A stretch of 26,319 bases of DNA from JBJXGE01 sp046154185 (GTDB taxonomy: Bacteria > Planctomycetota > UBA8108 > UBA1146 > JAJFFE01): NCBI GenBank assembly GCA_046154185.1, contig JBJXGE010000083.1, positions 1 to 26,319 on the forward strand, read 5' to 3'. Below the pieces are notes generated by a model. It was given only the letters and a program-made list of their open reading frames with translations. It was not told the DNA's origin and did not search any database. The position numbers and the translations under genes were made by a program. Shown here piece by piece: positions 15,024 to 23,549 of the stretch (the stretch's first letter is position 1; each line of letters opens with the position of its first letter).

Positions 15024-16930
15024 TTTTCCCCCGGCGCTTTGAGATTGTAGTTGCGGATGCGCGCGTACAAGGTCGAACGCTCGATGCCGAGCAGCTCCGC
15101 CGCCTTCGATTTATTCCACTCCACGTAGCCGAGCATGCGCGCGATGTGTTCGTGCTCCACCTCATCGAGTGAGCGCGGCAGCCATTCGCCGGCGACCGCA
15201 GTCGTGCGCGGCGCGTTGAGGAGCGGCAAGTCGCTGAGCTCAATGGTGTCGCCCGACGCCATCACGACGCAACTCTCGAGCGTGTTGCGAAGCTGTCGCA
15301 CGTTGCCGGGCCACGGTTGCGAGAGGAGCCGCGCCTGCGTTTCCGGCGACAGGCGAACCCGGCGACCACCCATTTGCCGCGAAAACTCGTCGAGGAAATG
15401 CTCGACCATCAGATCGATATCCTCGGGGCGCTCCCGCAGAGGCGGCACCATCACCTGCAACACATTGAGGCGATAAAAGAGATCCTCGCGAAAGTTGCCG
15501 GCCTCGGCTTCGCGCGCGAGATCGCGGTGCGTCGCCGCCACGACGCGCACATCCACGTGCACGCTTTCGGTACCGCCGACGCGCTCGAAGCATCTCTGCT
15601 CGAGGAGTCGCAGCAACTTCGATTGGCAGCCGAGCGGCAAATCGCCGATCTCATCGAGGAAGACCGTCCCGTGATCGGCCACCTCGAACTTGCCCGGCTT
15701 GCGCGCGGTCGCACCGGTGAAGGAGCCTTTCTCGTGGCCGAACAGCTCGCTCTCGACGAGCGTTTCTGGGATTGCCGCGCAATTGATGGCGACAAACGGA
15801 TGGCCAGCCCGCGGACTCGAGTAATGAATCGCGCGCGCGACGAGTTCCTTGCCGGTGCCGGTCTCGCCTTGGATAAGAACGGTCGAGGAAGTCGGCGCCG
15901 CGCGGCGGATGAACTCGCGCACGCGTTGAATTGCGCGCGACGTACCGATGATCGGATGCGTCTCGATAATCGTACGCACCAACACTTCCCGTTCGCCTTC
16001 GAGGCTCTCGACCTGCGTGCTCGCTTGGAGCGCAGCGCCGAGAAAATCGGCTGCGACCGCGGCGCCGTAGAGATCTTCCTGTCCGAACGCTTCGTGGCTG
16101 GCGCTGTTCTCCTTGTTCGACTCGGCGCCGGCGCCGTCCGACTTCTGCAACCGATCGAGATACAAAATGCCGCCGAGGTTGCCGCTCGTCAGCGTGAGTG
16201 GCGCCGCGAGCACCGAGCGGATTTCTTCACCGACAATGCTTTCGCGTTCTTGAAAACGCGTGTCAGCGCGCGTGTCCCGCGAGAGCACGGCTTCGCGCGC
16301 TTGGACGACTTCGCGATAAATCGTCTGGCTCAGGACGAACCCGCGCAGCGCTTGCCCATGCCGCGAATGCGCGGCTCGACAGACGAGAGCATCGCCTTCG
16401 AGGAGCAGTACCGCGCCCCGATCGGCCTTGAACTCGGCAACCAACAACTTCATAGCGCTATCGAGCAATTGCGCCGGATCGTGCAGTTGGGAGATCGTGC
16501 GCGCAAGTTTATAGAGTCCATTCAAGACCATCGACGCCCGCTGCGCGGCGCCGCCGCCGGCGGCTACTCCATCGCTCGCGCCGAGCCGTTTGAGCACCTG
16601 CGTTTGCGACGCGTCGCCCGTGCGCGGCACCTCGTCGATGAATTGCAGCTCGGTGTCGCCGAGCGTGATGTGATCGCCGGGGTGCAGGCGCGACTCGCGC
16701 ACTGGGTCGCCGTTTACGAATGTGCGGTTGCTCGACCCGAGATCGACGACTTTCCAACCCTGCTCATTGCGGACGAGGCGGACGTGAAAGCGCGACACGG
16801 CGGGATCGTTGAGCGCGATGTCGGCGGCGGCATCCCGGCCGATCACAACGCCATCGGGGCCGAGCGTTCGTTCGAGCTGCACTTCCCGCAAGTGATCGGG
16901 AGGTTCGCGGATCCAGAGTCGTGCACCCAT
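15020..16930 (-). CDS. FHA-GAF-AAA+ sigma-54-dependent transcription activator
   Basis: The product is 636 aa from ATG 16930; the frame extends further but only into the kinase gene. An FHA domain (about 24-95) keeps the phosphothreonine-binding residues: GRD (31-33), SRFH (46-49), GSSNRTFVNG (65-74). A GAF domain spans about 145-305. The sigma-54 AAA+ module has Walker A GETGTGKE (355-362), the sigma-54-contact loop GSFTGA (402-407), Walker B GTVFLDEIGD (421-430) and the arginine finger region FREDLFYRLNV (480-490), then WPGNVRQL (540-547). A Fis-type helix-turn-helix ends it (KSKAAELLGIERSTLYARI). It activates RNA polymerase with sigma-54. The FHA module and the kinase gene 44 bp upstream imply control by Ser/Thr phosphorylation; GAF may sense a small molecule. 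No receiver domain is present. Confidence 0.95.
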   Translation of the reverse strand: MGARLWIREPPDHLREVQLERTLGPDGVVIGRDAAADIALNDPAVSRFHVRLVRNEQGWKVVDLGSSNRTFVNGDPVRESRLHPGDHITLGDTELQFIDEVPRTGDASQTQVLKRLGASDGVAAGGGAAQRASMVLNGLYKLARTISQLHDPAQLLDSAMKLLVAEFKADRGAVLLLEGDALVCRAAHSRHGQALRGFVLSQTIYREVVQAREAVLSRDTRADTRFQERESIVGEEIRSVLAAPLTLTSGNLGGILYLDRLQKSDGAGAESNKENSASHEAFGQEDLYGAAVAADFLGAALQASTQVESLEGEREVLVRTIIETHPIIGTSRAIQRVREFIRRAAPTSSTVLIQGETGTGKELVARAIHYSSPRAGHPFVAINCAAIPETLVESELFGHEKGSFTGATARKPGKFEVADHGTVFLDEIGDLPLGCQSKLLRLLEQRCFERVGGTESVHVDVRVVAATHRDLAREAEAGNFREDLFYRLNVLQVMVPPLRERPEDIDLMVEHFLDEFSRQMGGRRVRLSPETQARLLSQPWPGNVRQLRNTLESCVVMASGDTIELSDLPLLNAPRTTAVAGEWLPRSLDEVEHEHIARMLGYVEWNKSKAAELLGIERSTLYARIRNYNLKAPGEK

Positions 16931-16974
16931 ACTTCGCCATTCCGGAAAGTCTGACGATTCGAAAAGTACGCCTA

Positions 16975-18843
16975 CTACAACGCCGCGCCGCGCGTCGCCG
17001 AACGATCCAGTTGGCTGCGGTCGAGCCGGCCACGAATCATGACCTCTTGGACAAACACGGTCCAATCCTCTTCCATCAGCCCAGCGCAACGCAATGCGAC
17101 GCTGCCCGTCGGCACGGCCACCGCCGGCAGCTCGAACTCGCAAACGACGCGCTCGACCCACTTGCCTTCCGCGCGCTGATCGATGCGCAGCGCGAAGCGG
17201 CGCATGGAGTCACGGTCGCACGGTTCGCTCGTGAGCCGGAGCTGGTACTCCGTGTTCGGCTCGATCGTAAATTCCTCGTTGCGCGACTTGAGCTCGATCG
17301 GCTCCGGCTTGCCGCTCCGTCGACACTCGACGATCGAGCGATTCCGACTGCGATTCTCGCGGCCGACGCTGAAATGGACGCGCAGCGAGTCTTGCGGTCG
17401 ATGCGGATCGTGCCCGATCACCAGCTCGAAGTCGGGTTCGCCTGCAAACCGCAATCCCGTGATTCGCAGCCGGTCGAACTCCACGAGCTGCGGGAACACC
17501 ACGTACTCCTTAAAGTTCGACCATCGCAGGTCCTTACCGATGAGACCGGGGCGCTTCGCATCGTCTCTGAGCGTGCGCGCCGGAAACTCGACGCCGCTCG
17601 GCATCTCGCTTTTGTAGCGCGCGAAAACGTATTCAAGTCGCTCAAACGGATCGTCGCGCGTTGCCGAAGTGAACACGTCGCCGAGCAGTTGCGCCGGGGA
17701 TATCTCCGGAATCGCGCGCCCGCGCCACCAGCCGGCCGCCGCGATCCCGCCAGTGAGCAGCACTAACAAAGTCATCGCGGCCGCGATCGTCGAGCGCCGG
17801 CGGCTGCGCGGGGATTGTTTCACAAGTTCGGTTTCGGGCGGGAGCAGCAACTCAGAAATGGCCTCGACGAGCTCGTCGTAATTTTGGAAGCGATCCTCCG
17901 GGCGTTTGGCGAGCATGCGTGCGAGCAAGCGATCGATCGGGAGCGCGACATCCGGTCGCCGTGCGCTAATTCTCGGCGGCGGCGTTTGGGCGTGCGCTAA
18001 GAAAATTTCGACCTGCGATTTGCCGTTAAACGGCGGTTCGCCGCCTAGCAAGTAATAGAGCGTGCAACCGAGCGAGTAGATATCGGAGCGATGATCGACC
18101 GCGCCGCCCCGTGATTGCTCGGGCGACGTGTAGTGCGGCGTGCCGAGCACGACGCCGGGATCGGTTTGGCCGGTCGGCTCATGGACCGGGCGCGAGAGGC
18201 CGAAGTCGACGAGCTTCACCACGCCGCTCGACGCAATAACCAAGTTGGACGGTTTTACATCGCGGTGAATGATGCCTTGGCGATACGCGGCGCTGAGGCC
18301 GCGCGCCGCCTGCAGCGTCATGTCGAGCGCCGTCGCCGGGGCGACCGGTCCCGCGCGTTCGACGCGCGTCTGCGACGACTCGCCGTCGACGTATTCCATG
18401 ACGAAGAAGGGTTGCGCCTCGCGCGCATGAATCGAATAGATCTGCGCGATGTTCGGATGCACGACGGCCGCGAGGGAGCGCGCCTCGATGAGGAAGCGTT
18501 CCCACAGTTCGGTGTCACCGGAGTATTTCGGCAGAATCTTCTTGAGCGCGACGTAGCGCTGCAGGTCGGGATCGTATGCGCGGTAGACGACGCCCATGCC
18601 GCCTTCGCCGATTTTCTCTTCGAGTCGAAAATTGCCGAGTTGCGGCAAGCGCGCGGCATCGAACGCGCGCGTATTGCCGTCGGTGGCGCGGTCACTCGGT
18701 GCGTCAGCGGACGGACCCGTCGCGCGATGCCGTCCGCTCTTTGGCGGCAACGTCGCTTGCGGATCGAACTGATCCGGCGCGGGCGCCTGTGGATCAGGCG
18801 GCGATTCAGAGTGGGGCCGCTTCGGCGGCATTTCGTCTTGCAC
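16975..18843 (-). CDS. Transmembrane Ser/Thr protein kinase (PknB type)
   Basis: The product is 622 aa. After a Pro-rich, low-complexity N-terminus (1-65) the kinase domain runs about 72-335: glycine loop GEGGMGVVYRAYD (79-91), catalytic Lys101 in VALKK, Glu120 of helix C, catalytic HRDVKPSN (193-200), DFG (214-216) and GTPHYTSPEQ (234-243). All catalytic residues are present and it is an RD kinase. A single membrane helix (about 352-373, AAAMTLLVLLTGGIAAAGWW) follows a basic stop-transfer RSRRR, and a 250-residue extracytoplasmic domain of unrecognised fold follows, probably a sensor. It is first in an operon with the FHA/sigma-54 activator and the secretin N-domain gene. The start is uncertain: GTG 18843 has GGAG only 3 nt upstream; ATG 18831 is 12 nt further in with a long spacer. 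Confidence 0.95.
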   Translation of the reverse strand: MQDEMPPKRPHSESPPDPQAPAPDQFDPQATLPPKSGRHRATGPSADAPSDRATDGNTRAFDAARLPQLGNFRLEEKIGEGGMGVVYRAYDPDLQRYVALKKILPKYSGDTELWERFLIEARSLAAVVHPNIAQIYSIHAREAQPFFVMEYVDGESSQTRVERAGPVAPATALDMTLQAARGLSAAYRQGIIHRDVKPSNLVIASSGVVKLVDFGLSRPVHEPTGQTDPGVVLGTPHYTSPEQSRGGAVDHRSDIYSLGCTLYYLLGGEPPFNGKSQVEIFLAHAQTPPPRISARRPDVALPIDRLLARMLAKRPEDRFQNYDELVEAISELLLPPETELVKQSPRSRRRSTIAAAMTLLVLLTGGIAAAGWWRGRAIPEISPAQLLGDVFTSATRDDPFERLEYVFARYKSEMPSGVEFPARTLRDDAKRPGLIGKDLRWSNFKEYVVFPQLVEFDRLRITGLRFAGEPDFELVIGHDPHRPQDSLRVHFSVGRENRSRNRSIVECRRSGKPEPIELKSRNEEFTIEPNTEYQLRLTSEPCDRDSMRRFALRIDQRAEGKWVERVVCEFELPAVAVPTGSVALRCAGLMEEDWTVFVQEVMIRGRLDRSQLDRSATRGAAL

Positions 18844-18970
18844 TAGCTCCAGCCTTCGCCGATAGATGGGCGCACTCGAGTGTCGTCGTGACGGCTGCCG
18901 CCGCTTGACCGCGGCGGCACTGATCCATCCGGCTTACCGCCCTACTTCTGCCTGAGAGAGTCCCCGCGCC
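18844..18970. promoter_or_regulatory. Divergent intergenic region with a strong hairpin
   Basis: This 127-bp spacer separates the leftward kinase operon from the rightward LOR/SDH gene and should hold both promoters. Its main feature is a 9-bp stem: TGCCGCCGC (18896-18904) with GCGGCGGCA (18911-18919) around TTGACC. No T-run follows on either strand. No convincing -35/-10 or -24/-12 pair is visible in either direction. GAGAG (18954-18960) may serve as the ribosome site of the rightward gene. Confidence 0.45.
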
Positions 18971-20230
18971 ATGAGTGTATTCGAAAAGCAACTGCATGCG
19001 CGCGGGCACTTGATCGACTCCCAACTGCTCGCGCAGGTCATGGACGTGATCATTCGCGCCGGCGCCACGTTTCGCATCCTGGATCTCAAGGTCGGTCGCA
19101 CGAACGAGGAAGAGTCGACAATCGACCTGGTCGTGAGCGCACCCTCGGCAGCCGCGCTCCAACGGTTGCTCGAGCAACTCTCTGATGTCGGTTTTGTCGC
19201 GCGCGAACCGAAGGCCGCGCGTTTCGAATCGGCCCCGAGCGATGGCGTCGTGCCGGAGGATTTCTACTCGACCACGCATCACGAGACCGAAGTGTTGCTG
19301 TCGACGGCCGCCGCGACGACTGGTTGGCAGCACGTCGCGGATCAACGCATGGACGCTTGCATCGTGCTCGCGACGGGCGTGGCGCCGGGCGACGCGCCGC
19401 GGCTGTGCTGTCGCAAACTGCGCGATGTTCGGCGCGGCGAGCTCGTGCTCGTTGGACTCGACGGCGTGCGCGTCGTGCCGGAATGGAAACCGCGCGATCG
19501 ATCGGATGACGCGTTCACGTTCATGTCGAGCGCGGTGTCGTCGGAGCGCCAAGTGCGGCTCGCGGTCGAGCGCGTCGCCGACTTGATTCGCGCGACGCGG
19601 GCGCGCGGCGCGCGCGTCATTTGGGTGCCCGGACCCGTGATGATTCACACGGGCGCAGGTCGGGACTTCGCGGCGCTCGTCGAAGCCGGATTTGTCGGCG
19701 GCGTTCTGAGCGGGAACGCGCTCGCGGTGCACGATATCGAGCACGCGTTGTTTCGCACTTCGCTCGGAATTTCGCTCGAAGATGGACATGTGACGCATCT
19801 CGGTCACCGCAATCACATGCGCGCGATCAATGCCGTGCGCACGGCCGGCAGTATCGAAGCGGCGGTCGCCAACGGCATCATCCGCGAGGGGATTTGCCAC
19901 GCGCTCGTGCGCCACCGCGTGCCGTTTGTCTTAGCCGGTTCGATTCGCGATGACGGTCCGCTGCCGGATACCGAAATGAATCTGCTCGTCGCGCAAGAAC
20001 GCTACGCGGCGCTGCTCAAAGACGCCGGTTTGGTGATCGTGCTCGCCAGCATGTTGCACGGCATCGGCGTCGGCAACATGTTGCCGGGTCACGTGCCACT
20101 CGTGTGCGTCGACATCCACTCGGCCGTCGTGACCAAACTCGCCGATCGCGGGTCCGCGCAGACCCACGGCATCGTCACGGACGTCGGGCTGTTTCTGGGC
20201 TTGCTGCGCGCTCAGTTGCTCGCGAAGTGA
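18971..20230 (+). CDS. TIGR00300-type LOR/SDH protein, ornithine cyclodeaminase-like
   Basis: The product is 419 aa, the usual family length. The N-terminal part (about 1-100) is the LOR/SDH conserved region (QLLAQVMDVIIRAGATFRIL, STIDLVVSAP). The C-terminal part has glycine-rich segments (GPVMIHTGAG, GGVLSGNALAVHDIEHAL) and a conserved end (GNMLPGHVPLVCVDI, GIVTDVGLFLGLL). I recognise it as the TIGR00300 family. Members studied in methanogenic archaea and as the C-terminal domain of cyanobacterial AgrE/ArgZ-type proteins convert ornithine to proline with release of ammonia, using NAD; activity here is inferred by family only. It would be a soluble cytoplasmic enzyme of arginine/ornithine breakdown. 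It stands alone, convergent with the next gene (23-bp gap) and divergent from the kinase operon, so nothing nearby explains it. Confidence 0.85.
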   Translation: MSVFEKQLHARGHLIDSQLLAQVMDVIIRAGATFRILDLKVGRTNEEESTIDLVVSAPSAAALQRLLEQLSDVGFVAREPKAARFESAPSDGVVPEDFYSTTHHETEVLLSTAAATTGWQHVADQRMDACIVLATGVAPGDAPRLCCRKLRDVRRGELVLVGLDGVRVVPEWKPRDRSDDAFTFMSSAVSSERQVRLAVERVADLIRATRARGARVIWVPGPVMIHTGAGRDFAALVEAGFVGGVLSGNALAVHDIEHALFRTSLGISLEDGHVTHLGHRNHMRAINAVRTAGSIEAAVANGIIREGICHALVRHRVPFVLAGSIRDDGPLPDTEMNLLVAQERYAALLKDAGLVIVLASMLHGIGVGNMLPGHVPLVCVDIHSAVVTKLADRGSAQTHGIVTDVGLFLGLLRAQLLAK

Positions 20231-20253
20231 TGGCGCCGATCGCGCGTCGATGC

Positions 20254-21549
20254 TCAGAGTTTCTCGGTGACCTGCCAACCGGCCGGGCGCGGGAGGCGCG
20301 ATTGCAGGAAGGCCATTAGCGTCATCGCCGTGCCGAAGTTCTCGCTGCGCGGAAAGACGCGGTCGTTCCAGCCACCGGAGGGCTCGCGCACTTTGAAAAA
20401 CAACGCGTTGAGTTTATCGCGATAACTCTGGCGATCGGCTTCCGGCAACAGCTCGATCGCTTGCGCCGTGTAGTAGTGGGCGTAGAAGAAGTAATACGGC
20501 GCGATCATGTACGGCTCGATGTGCGTGCCGGTGCCTTTGCGGCGTTTTTCGAGCCACTCCCAATGTTGAAAAAACGCATCGAGGCTCGCGCGCAAGCGCC
20601 CGAGATCACCGCGCCCCGCGAGCATCAGCGTCGATTCGCAAACCGCCATCCGGCCGATCGCACCTTCGACCGCCTCGAAACCCTTACCGGATTGGCGCGC
20701 GGGATTGGTGCCGTACTGGTAGGCGCCGCTCGCGAGCCGCGCGCGTTCGAGCGTGTCGAGTCCGCGCGCTATGACGGCAGGATCGACCTTCTCACCTTGC
20801 GCGGCCGCGGCGAACAACGCTTGGAGGGTCGGGGCAGTCATGAAGGTTGAAGGCTGCGCGGGCTTCCCACGGCGCGAGTAATTCCAACCGCCGCCGACTT
20901 TGCCTTCGACGCCTTGTATCTCGCTTTGCTCGATCGCCGCGACGAGCGACTTGATCGCCTTATCGACGTGCGTCTTGCGTTTCGCCGGCACGCGTTTGAG
21001 TTCGCGCATGCGCACCAAGAATTGCAGCGCGTACGTGTGGCCCCACCCGCGGACGTCGTAGCCTTCGACAAACGTCGGCGTCATGAGTGGGTCGTCGAGT
21101 CGCGCAAGCACGAAATCGAGCGCGCGCTCCACCGCTTTTTGGCGCGCAGGGTTTTTTCCCCAGCCCTCCGGCTCGAGCACTGCCCACGCGCAGATCGACG
21201 TGCCGCCGATGCGATAGCCGAGGGGAATCTCGCGATCGACGCGATACACGCCTTCGTAGGGCCACTCGGCGTTGGGTTTCTTTCCATCGTCGGGGTCTTT
21301 CTCCGCCGACTTCGGCACGTAGTTCTCTTGCGACGCGAGCACGATTTCGAGCGCGCGTTCGATCGCTTTAGAGATCTCTTCGTTCGTCGGAACCGTCGGC
21401 GGCGTCGCGGGCGCATCGGCGCCGCCGGTGGGTGGCGGTGGAGTTGGCGTTGGATCTTGCGCGCGCGCCGCAAGAGTCGCGAACGCGACGATCATCGCGA
21501 TGGCACATCCTGAAATTCTCTTCGCCGATTTCGAAGTGAGAAGTCGCAT
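20254..21549 (-). CDS. Secreted alpha/alpha-toroid-like protein (prenyltransferase/squalene-oxidase repeat type)
   Basis: The product is 431 aa from ATG 21549, preferred because GGGAG lies 8 nt upstream; ATG 21564 adds five residues and has no ribosome site. A Sec signal peptide (ISGCAIAMIVAFATLAARA|Q, cut near 30) precedes a Pro-rich linker (31-55), so it is periplasmic or exported. The remainder is helical with terpene-cyclase-like repeats: EKVGGGWNYSRR-like GGGWNYSRRG (219-228) followed by TAPTLQALFAA, and SGGWNDRVFPRS (391-402) followed by FGTAMTLMAFLQS. This predicts an alpha/alpha toroid. No DxDD or DxDTA cyclase motif is seen, so squalene cyclisation is unlikely; such secreted relatives are common in planctomycetes with unknown function. 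It is convergent with the LOR/SDH gene and a candidate export client. Confidence 0.75.
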   Translation of the reverse strand: MRLLTSKSAKRISGCAIAMIVAFATLAARAQDPTPTPPPPTGGADAPATPPTVPTNEEISKAIERALEIVLASQENYVPKSAEKDPDDGKKPNAEWPYEGVYRVDREIPLGYRIGGTSICAWAVLEPEGWGKNPARQKAVERALDFVLARLDDPLMTPTFVEGYDVRGWGHTYALQFLVRMRELKRVPAKRKTHVDKAIKSLVAAIEQSEIQGVEGKVGGGWNYSRRGKPAQPSTFMTAPTLQALFAAAAQGEKVDPAVIARGLDTLERARLASGAYQYGTNPARQSGKGFEAVEGAIGRMAVCESTLMLAGRGDLGRLRASLDAFFQHWEWLEKRRKGTGTHIEPYMIAPYYFFYAHYYTAQAIELLPEADRQSYRDKLNALFFKVREPSGGWNDRVFPRSENFGTAMTLMAFLQSRLPRPAGWQVTEKL

Positions 21550-21893
21550 GCTGGCTGCTCCCATTACTAAGACATGAAAACCGCGCCCTATTCGTCGCGC
21601 TCACCCCAGCAGAGCGAGCCGTCGGCGTCCAGAGGTTCGGGACGAGTCGACAAGGCCCCGCGGCGCCGGCGGCCCCGTTCCGACCCGTCGCGCCCGTCCT
21701 GTTCCCGCACACGCCGCATGTATGAGAATTCGACAGGCCGGCCGCAGATGCGGCACCAGGGCCTGAAACCCGCACCTCAGTTCGGGCAATCGACCTGTGG
21801 ATATCGACGCAAGCTCAATTCTTGCCGACGCTTGAGTAACGGACCATCGCTTGCAAGGTCGAGGCATGAAGGACCACCGAGGAGGAATGAGGT
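21550..21893. other. Divergent intergenic region
   Basis: About 340 bp separate the leftward toroid-like gene from the rightward sensor kinase. I can support no gene. One minus-strand open frame (21588-21776, 62 codons plus stop) encodes a CxxC motif with GC-rich third positions but has no start codon before the motif. A poor sigma-54-like string, TGGTGCCGCATCTGCG on the minus strand near 21745-21758, has correct GG/GC spacing only. The strong ribosome site GGAGGA (21881-21886) serves the next gene. Confidence 0.45.
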
Positions 21894-23549
21894 TTGCCAA
21901 ATCGATCTGCTGGGCCGAACTCCTGGGAAGAACTGACGCCGTCGATGCTGCACCGCTACCTGAATCTCAAGACCCAGTTCGTCGGCTTGTTGGTGCTGCT
22001 GCTGCTTGGCGCGCTGGTGGTGCAGAGCTACGTGCACAAGCTCAACCAGGAGCGGCTGACGGCAAAGATCGAAGAGTTGGTGCAAGAGGTCGCGGACAAG
22101 TTGATGTCCGAGATCAAGAACAGTTTCGGTGTGCCCGTCGTGCTCGACGCCAAGGTGGTCCGCCGCGTGGGAAACAAAGTGATCGTGCTCAAAGAGGATT
22201 TTCAACTCTCGATCGATCGCGAAGTCTTCGTGGCACTCGCGAATCTGCTGCGCAGTGGCGCGTTGTATCCGCCGGAAACGTTTGCGACCGACTTACCGGC
22301 TCGTCCGCCGGTGTTGCCGAGCGCGCCTACTGAAGCCTGGAGCGAAGTTGCGGGCGAAGCGGATGTCGCGGAGTACGTGCGGCAGGGCGCCGATCGGAGA
22401 GCGGTCAACCCAATTGCGGGATTGACGATTCCACTGCGGGCACGCTCGTCGGCCTTGGGTGTCGCGACGCACGCACGTGAACAAGAGATCGACATCACGC
22501 CCTACCTCGGGGAAGTACAGGCGCTCACCGAGGAGTATCGCCGGCTCGATATCTTGGCGACGGTCGGGATCTTCATCTTCGGGATCGGCGTGGCGCTGTT
22601 CATGGGCGTGCGCTTGACGCGACCGATTTATCAAGTGGTCGACGCATTTCGCAGCGTCGCCGAAGGCAACCTCGATACGCGGGTCGCGCCCGAGCGGCTG
22701 AGCGGCGAATTCGCCGTACTCGGCGGACAGTTCAACCAAATGGTGGAGAGTATCCAGGAAAACCAAGCGCTCGAGCGCGAGCTCGAGCAGCGCGAGCGCG
22801 TGCAGCACATGGGCGATCTTGCGGCCGGCGTCGCGCACGATGTGCGCAATCCGCTCAACGCGATTCACCTCAACATCGGCCAAGTGCGCGACGAGTTCTT
22901 GCCGGCCGATCCGCGCGCGCGCGAGCGCTTTTTGCGTTTCACCGCGGATGCGCAGACCGAAGTCAAGCGCCTGAACGCGCTCATCTCCGACTTCCTTTCA
23001 CTTGCGCAACCGGGCTCGGCCGCGCGCGAGGCGGTGTCGCCCAATGAGCTGCTGCAAGATCTCGAGCGTCTGATCCACAAGGAAGCGTCGAGCCGTAATG
23101 TGACGCTCCGCCTCGAGCTCGATCCCAACGCGCCGTCGCGCGAATGGGTGCGCCAAGAGATGAAGAGCGCGTTTCTCAACGTCGCGATGAATGCATTGCA
23201 GGCGATGGAGCCGGGCGGCGGCAGTCTCGACATCCTCACCGGCGTGCGGCCGGCGTCGGGCGTCGTCGGTGGCCAGGAGTTCGTCGTCACTTTCGTCGAC
23301 ACGGGCCACGGCATCGCGGCCGAGAACCTCGACAAGGTATTCATCCCGTACTTCACGTTGCGGAGCGGCGGCACGGGACTCGGTCTCCCTATCGCTCGAC
23401 GCATCGCGGAGCGCAACGGTGGACGGATGGAGCTGCGGAGTCGCGTCGGCGAAGGCACTTCGGTTTCGTTCATCTTTGTCGACGCGCCGCGAGCGCGGTT
23501 GGCAGAGAGTCCTGAGCGATCCGAATCGGGGGGGACGCGCGCCGCATGA
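21894..23549 (+). CDS. Membrane sensor histidine kinase (HAMP-HisKA-HATPase)
   Basis: The product is 551 aa. The start is probably TTG 21894, with GGAGGA seven nt upstream; ATG 21945 (residue 18) is the alternative with poor spacing. Membrane helix 1 is about 29-47 and helix 2 about 220-239, flanking a 170-residue periplasmic sensor region of no recognised fold. HAMP follows (about 240-292, RLTRPIYQVVDAFRSVAEGNLDTRV in pieces). The H-box AAGVAHDVRNPLNAI carries His315. ATP-binding motifs are complete: N-box LNVAMNALQAM (429-438), G1 DTGHGI (469-474), G2 GGTGLGLPIA (492-501). It is NtrB/ZraS-like. Its stop overlaps the response-regulator ATG by 4 bp (23546-23549), so the two form a cognate pair. 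Confidence 0.95.
   Translation: MPNRSAGPNSWEELTPSMLHRYLNLKTQFVGLLVLLLLGALVVQSYVHKLNQERLTAKIEELVQEVADKLMSEIKNSFGVPVVLDAKVVRRVGNKVIVLKEDFQLSIDREVFVALANLLRSGALYPPETFATDLPARPPVLPSAPTEAWSEVAGEADVAEYVRQGADRRAVNPIAGLTIPLRARSSALGVATHAREQEIDITPYLGEVQALTEEYRRLDILATVGIFIFGIGVALFMGVRLTRPIYQVVDAFRSVAEGNLDTRVAPERLSGEFAVLGGQFNQMVESIQENQALERELEQRERVQHMGDLAAGVAHDVRNPLNAIHLNIGQVRDEFLPADPRARERFLRFTADAQTEVKRLNALISDFLSLAQPGSAAREAVSPNELLQDLERLIHKEASSRNVTLRLELDPNAPSREWVRQEMKSAFLNVAMNALQAMEPGGGSLDILTGVRPASGVVGGQEFVVTFVDTGHGIAAENLDKVFIPYFTLRSGGTGLGLPIARRIAERNGGRMELRSRVGEGTSVSFIFVDAPRARLAESPERSESGGTRAA

Noticed and set aside
18945..18963. Minus-strand string CTCTCTCAGGCAGAAG, resembling the 3' conserved core of a glycine riboswitch, upstream of the Ser/Thr kinase
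   Set aside because: The matching 5' parts of the aptamer (GGAGAG start and the CCGAAGG-GCAA core) are absent in the preceding 100 nt, which are coding sequence of the LOR/SDH gene on the other strand.
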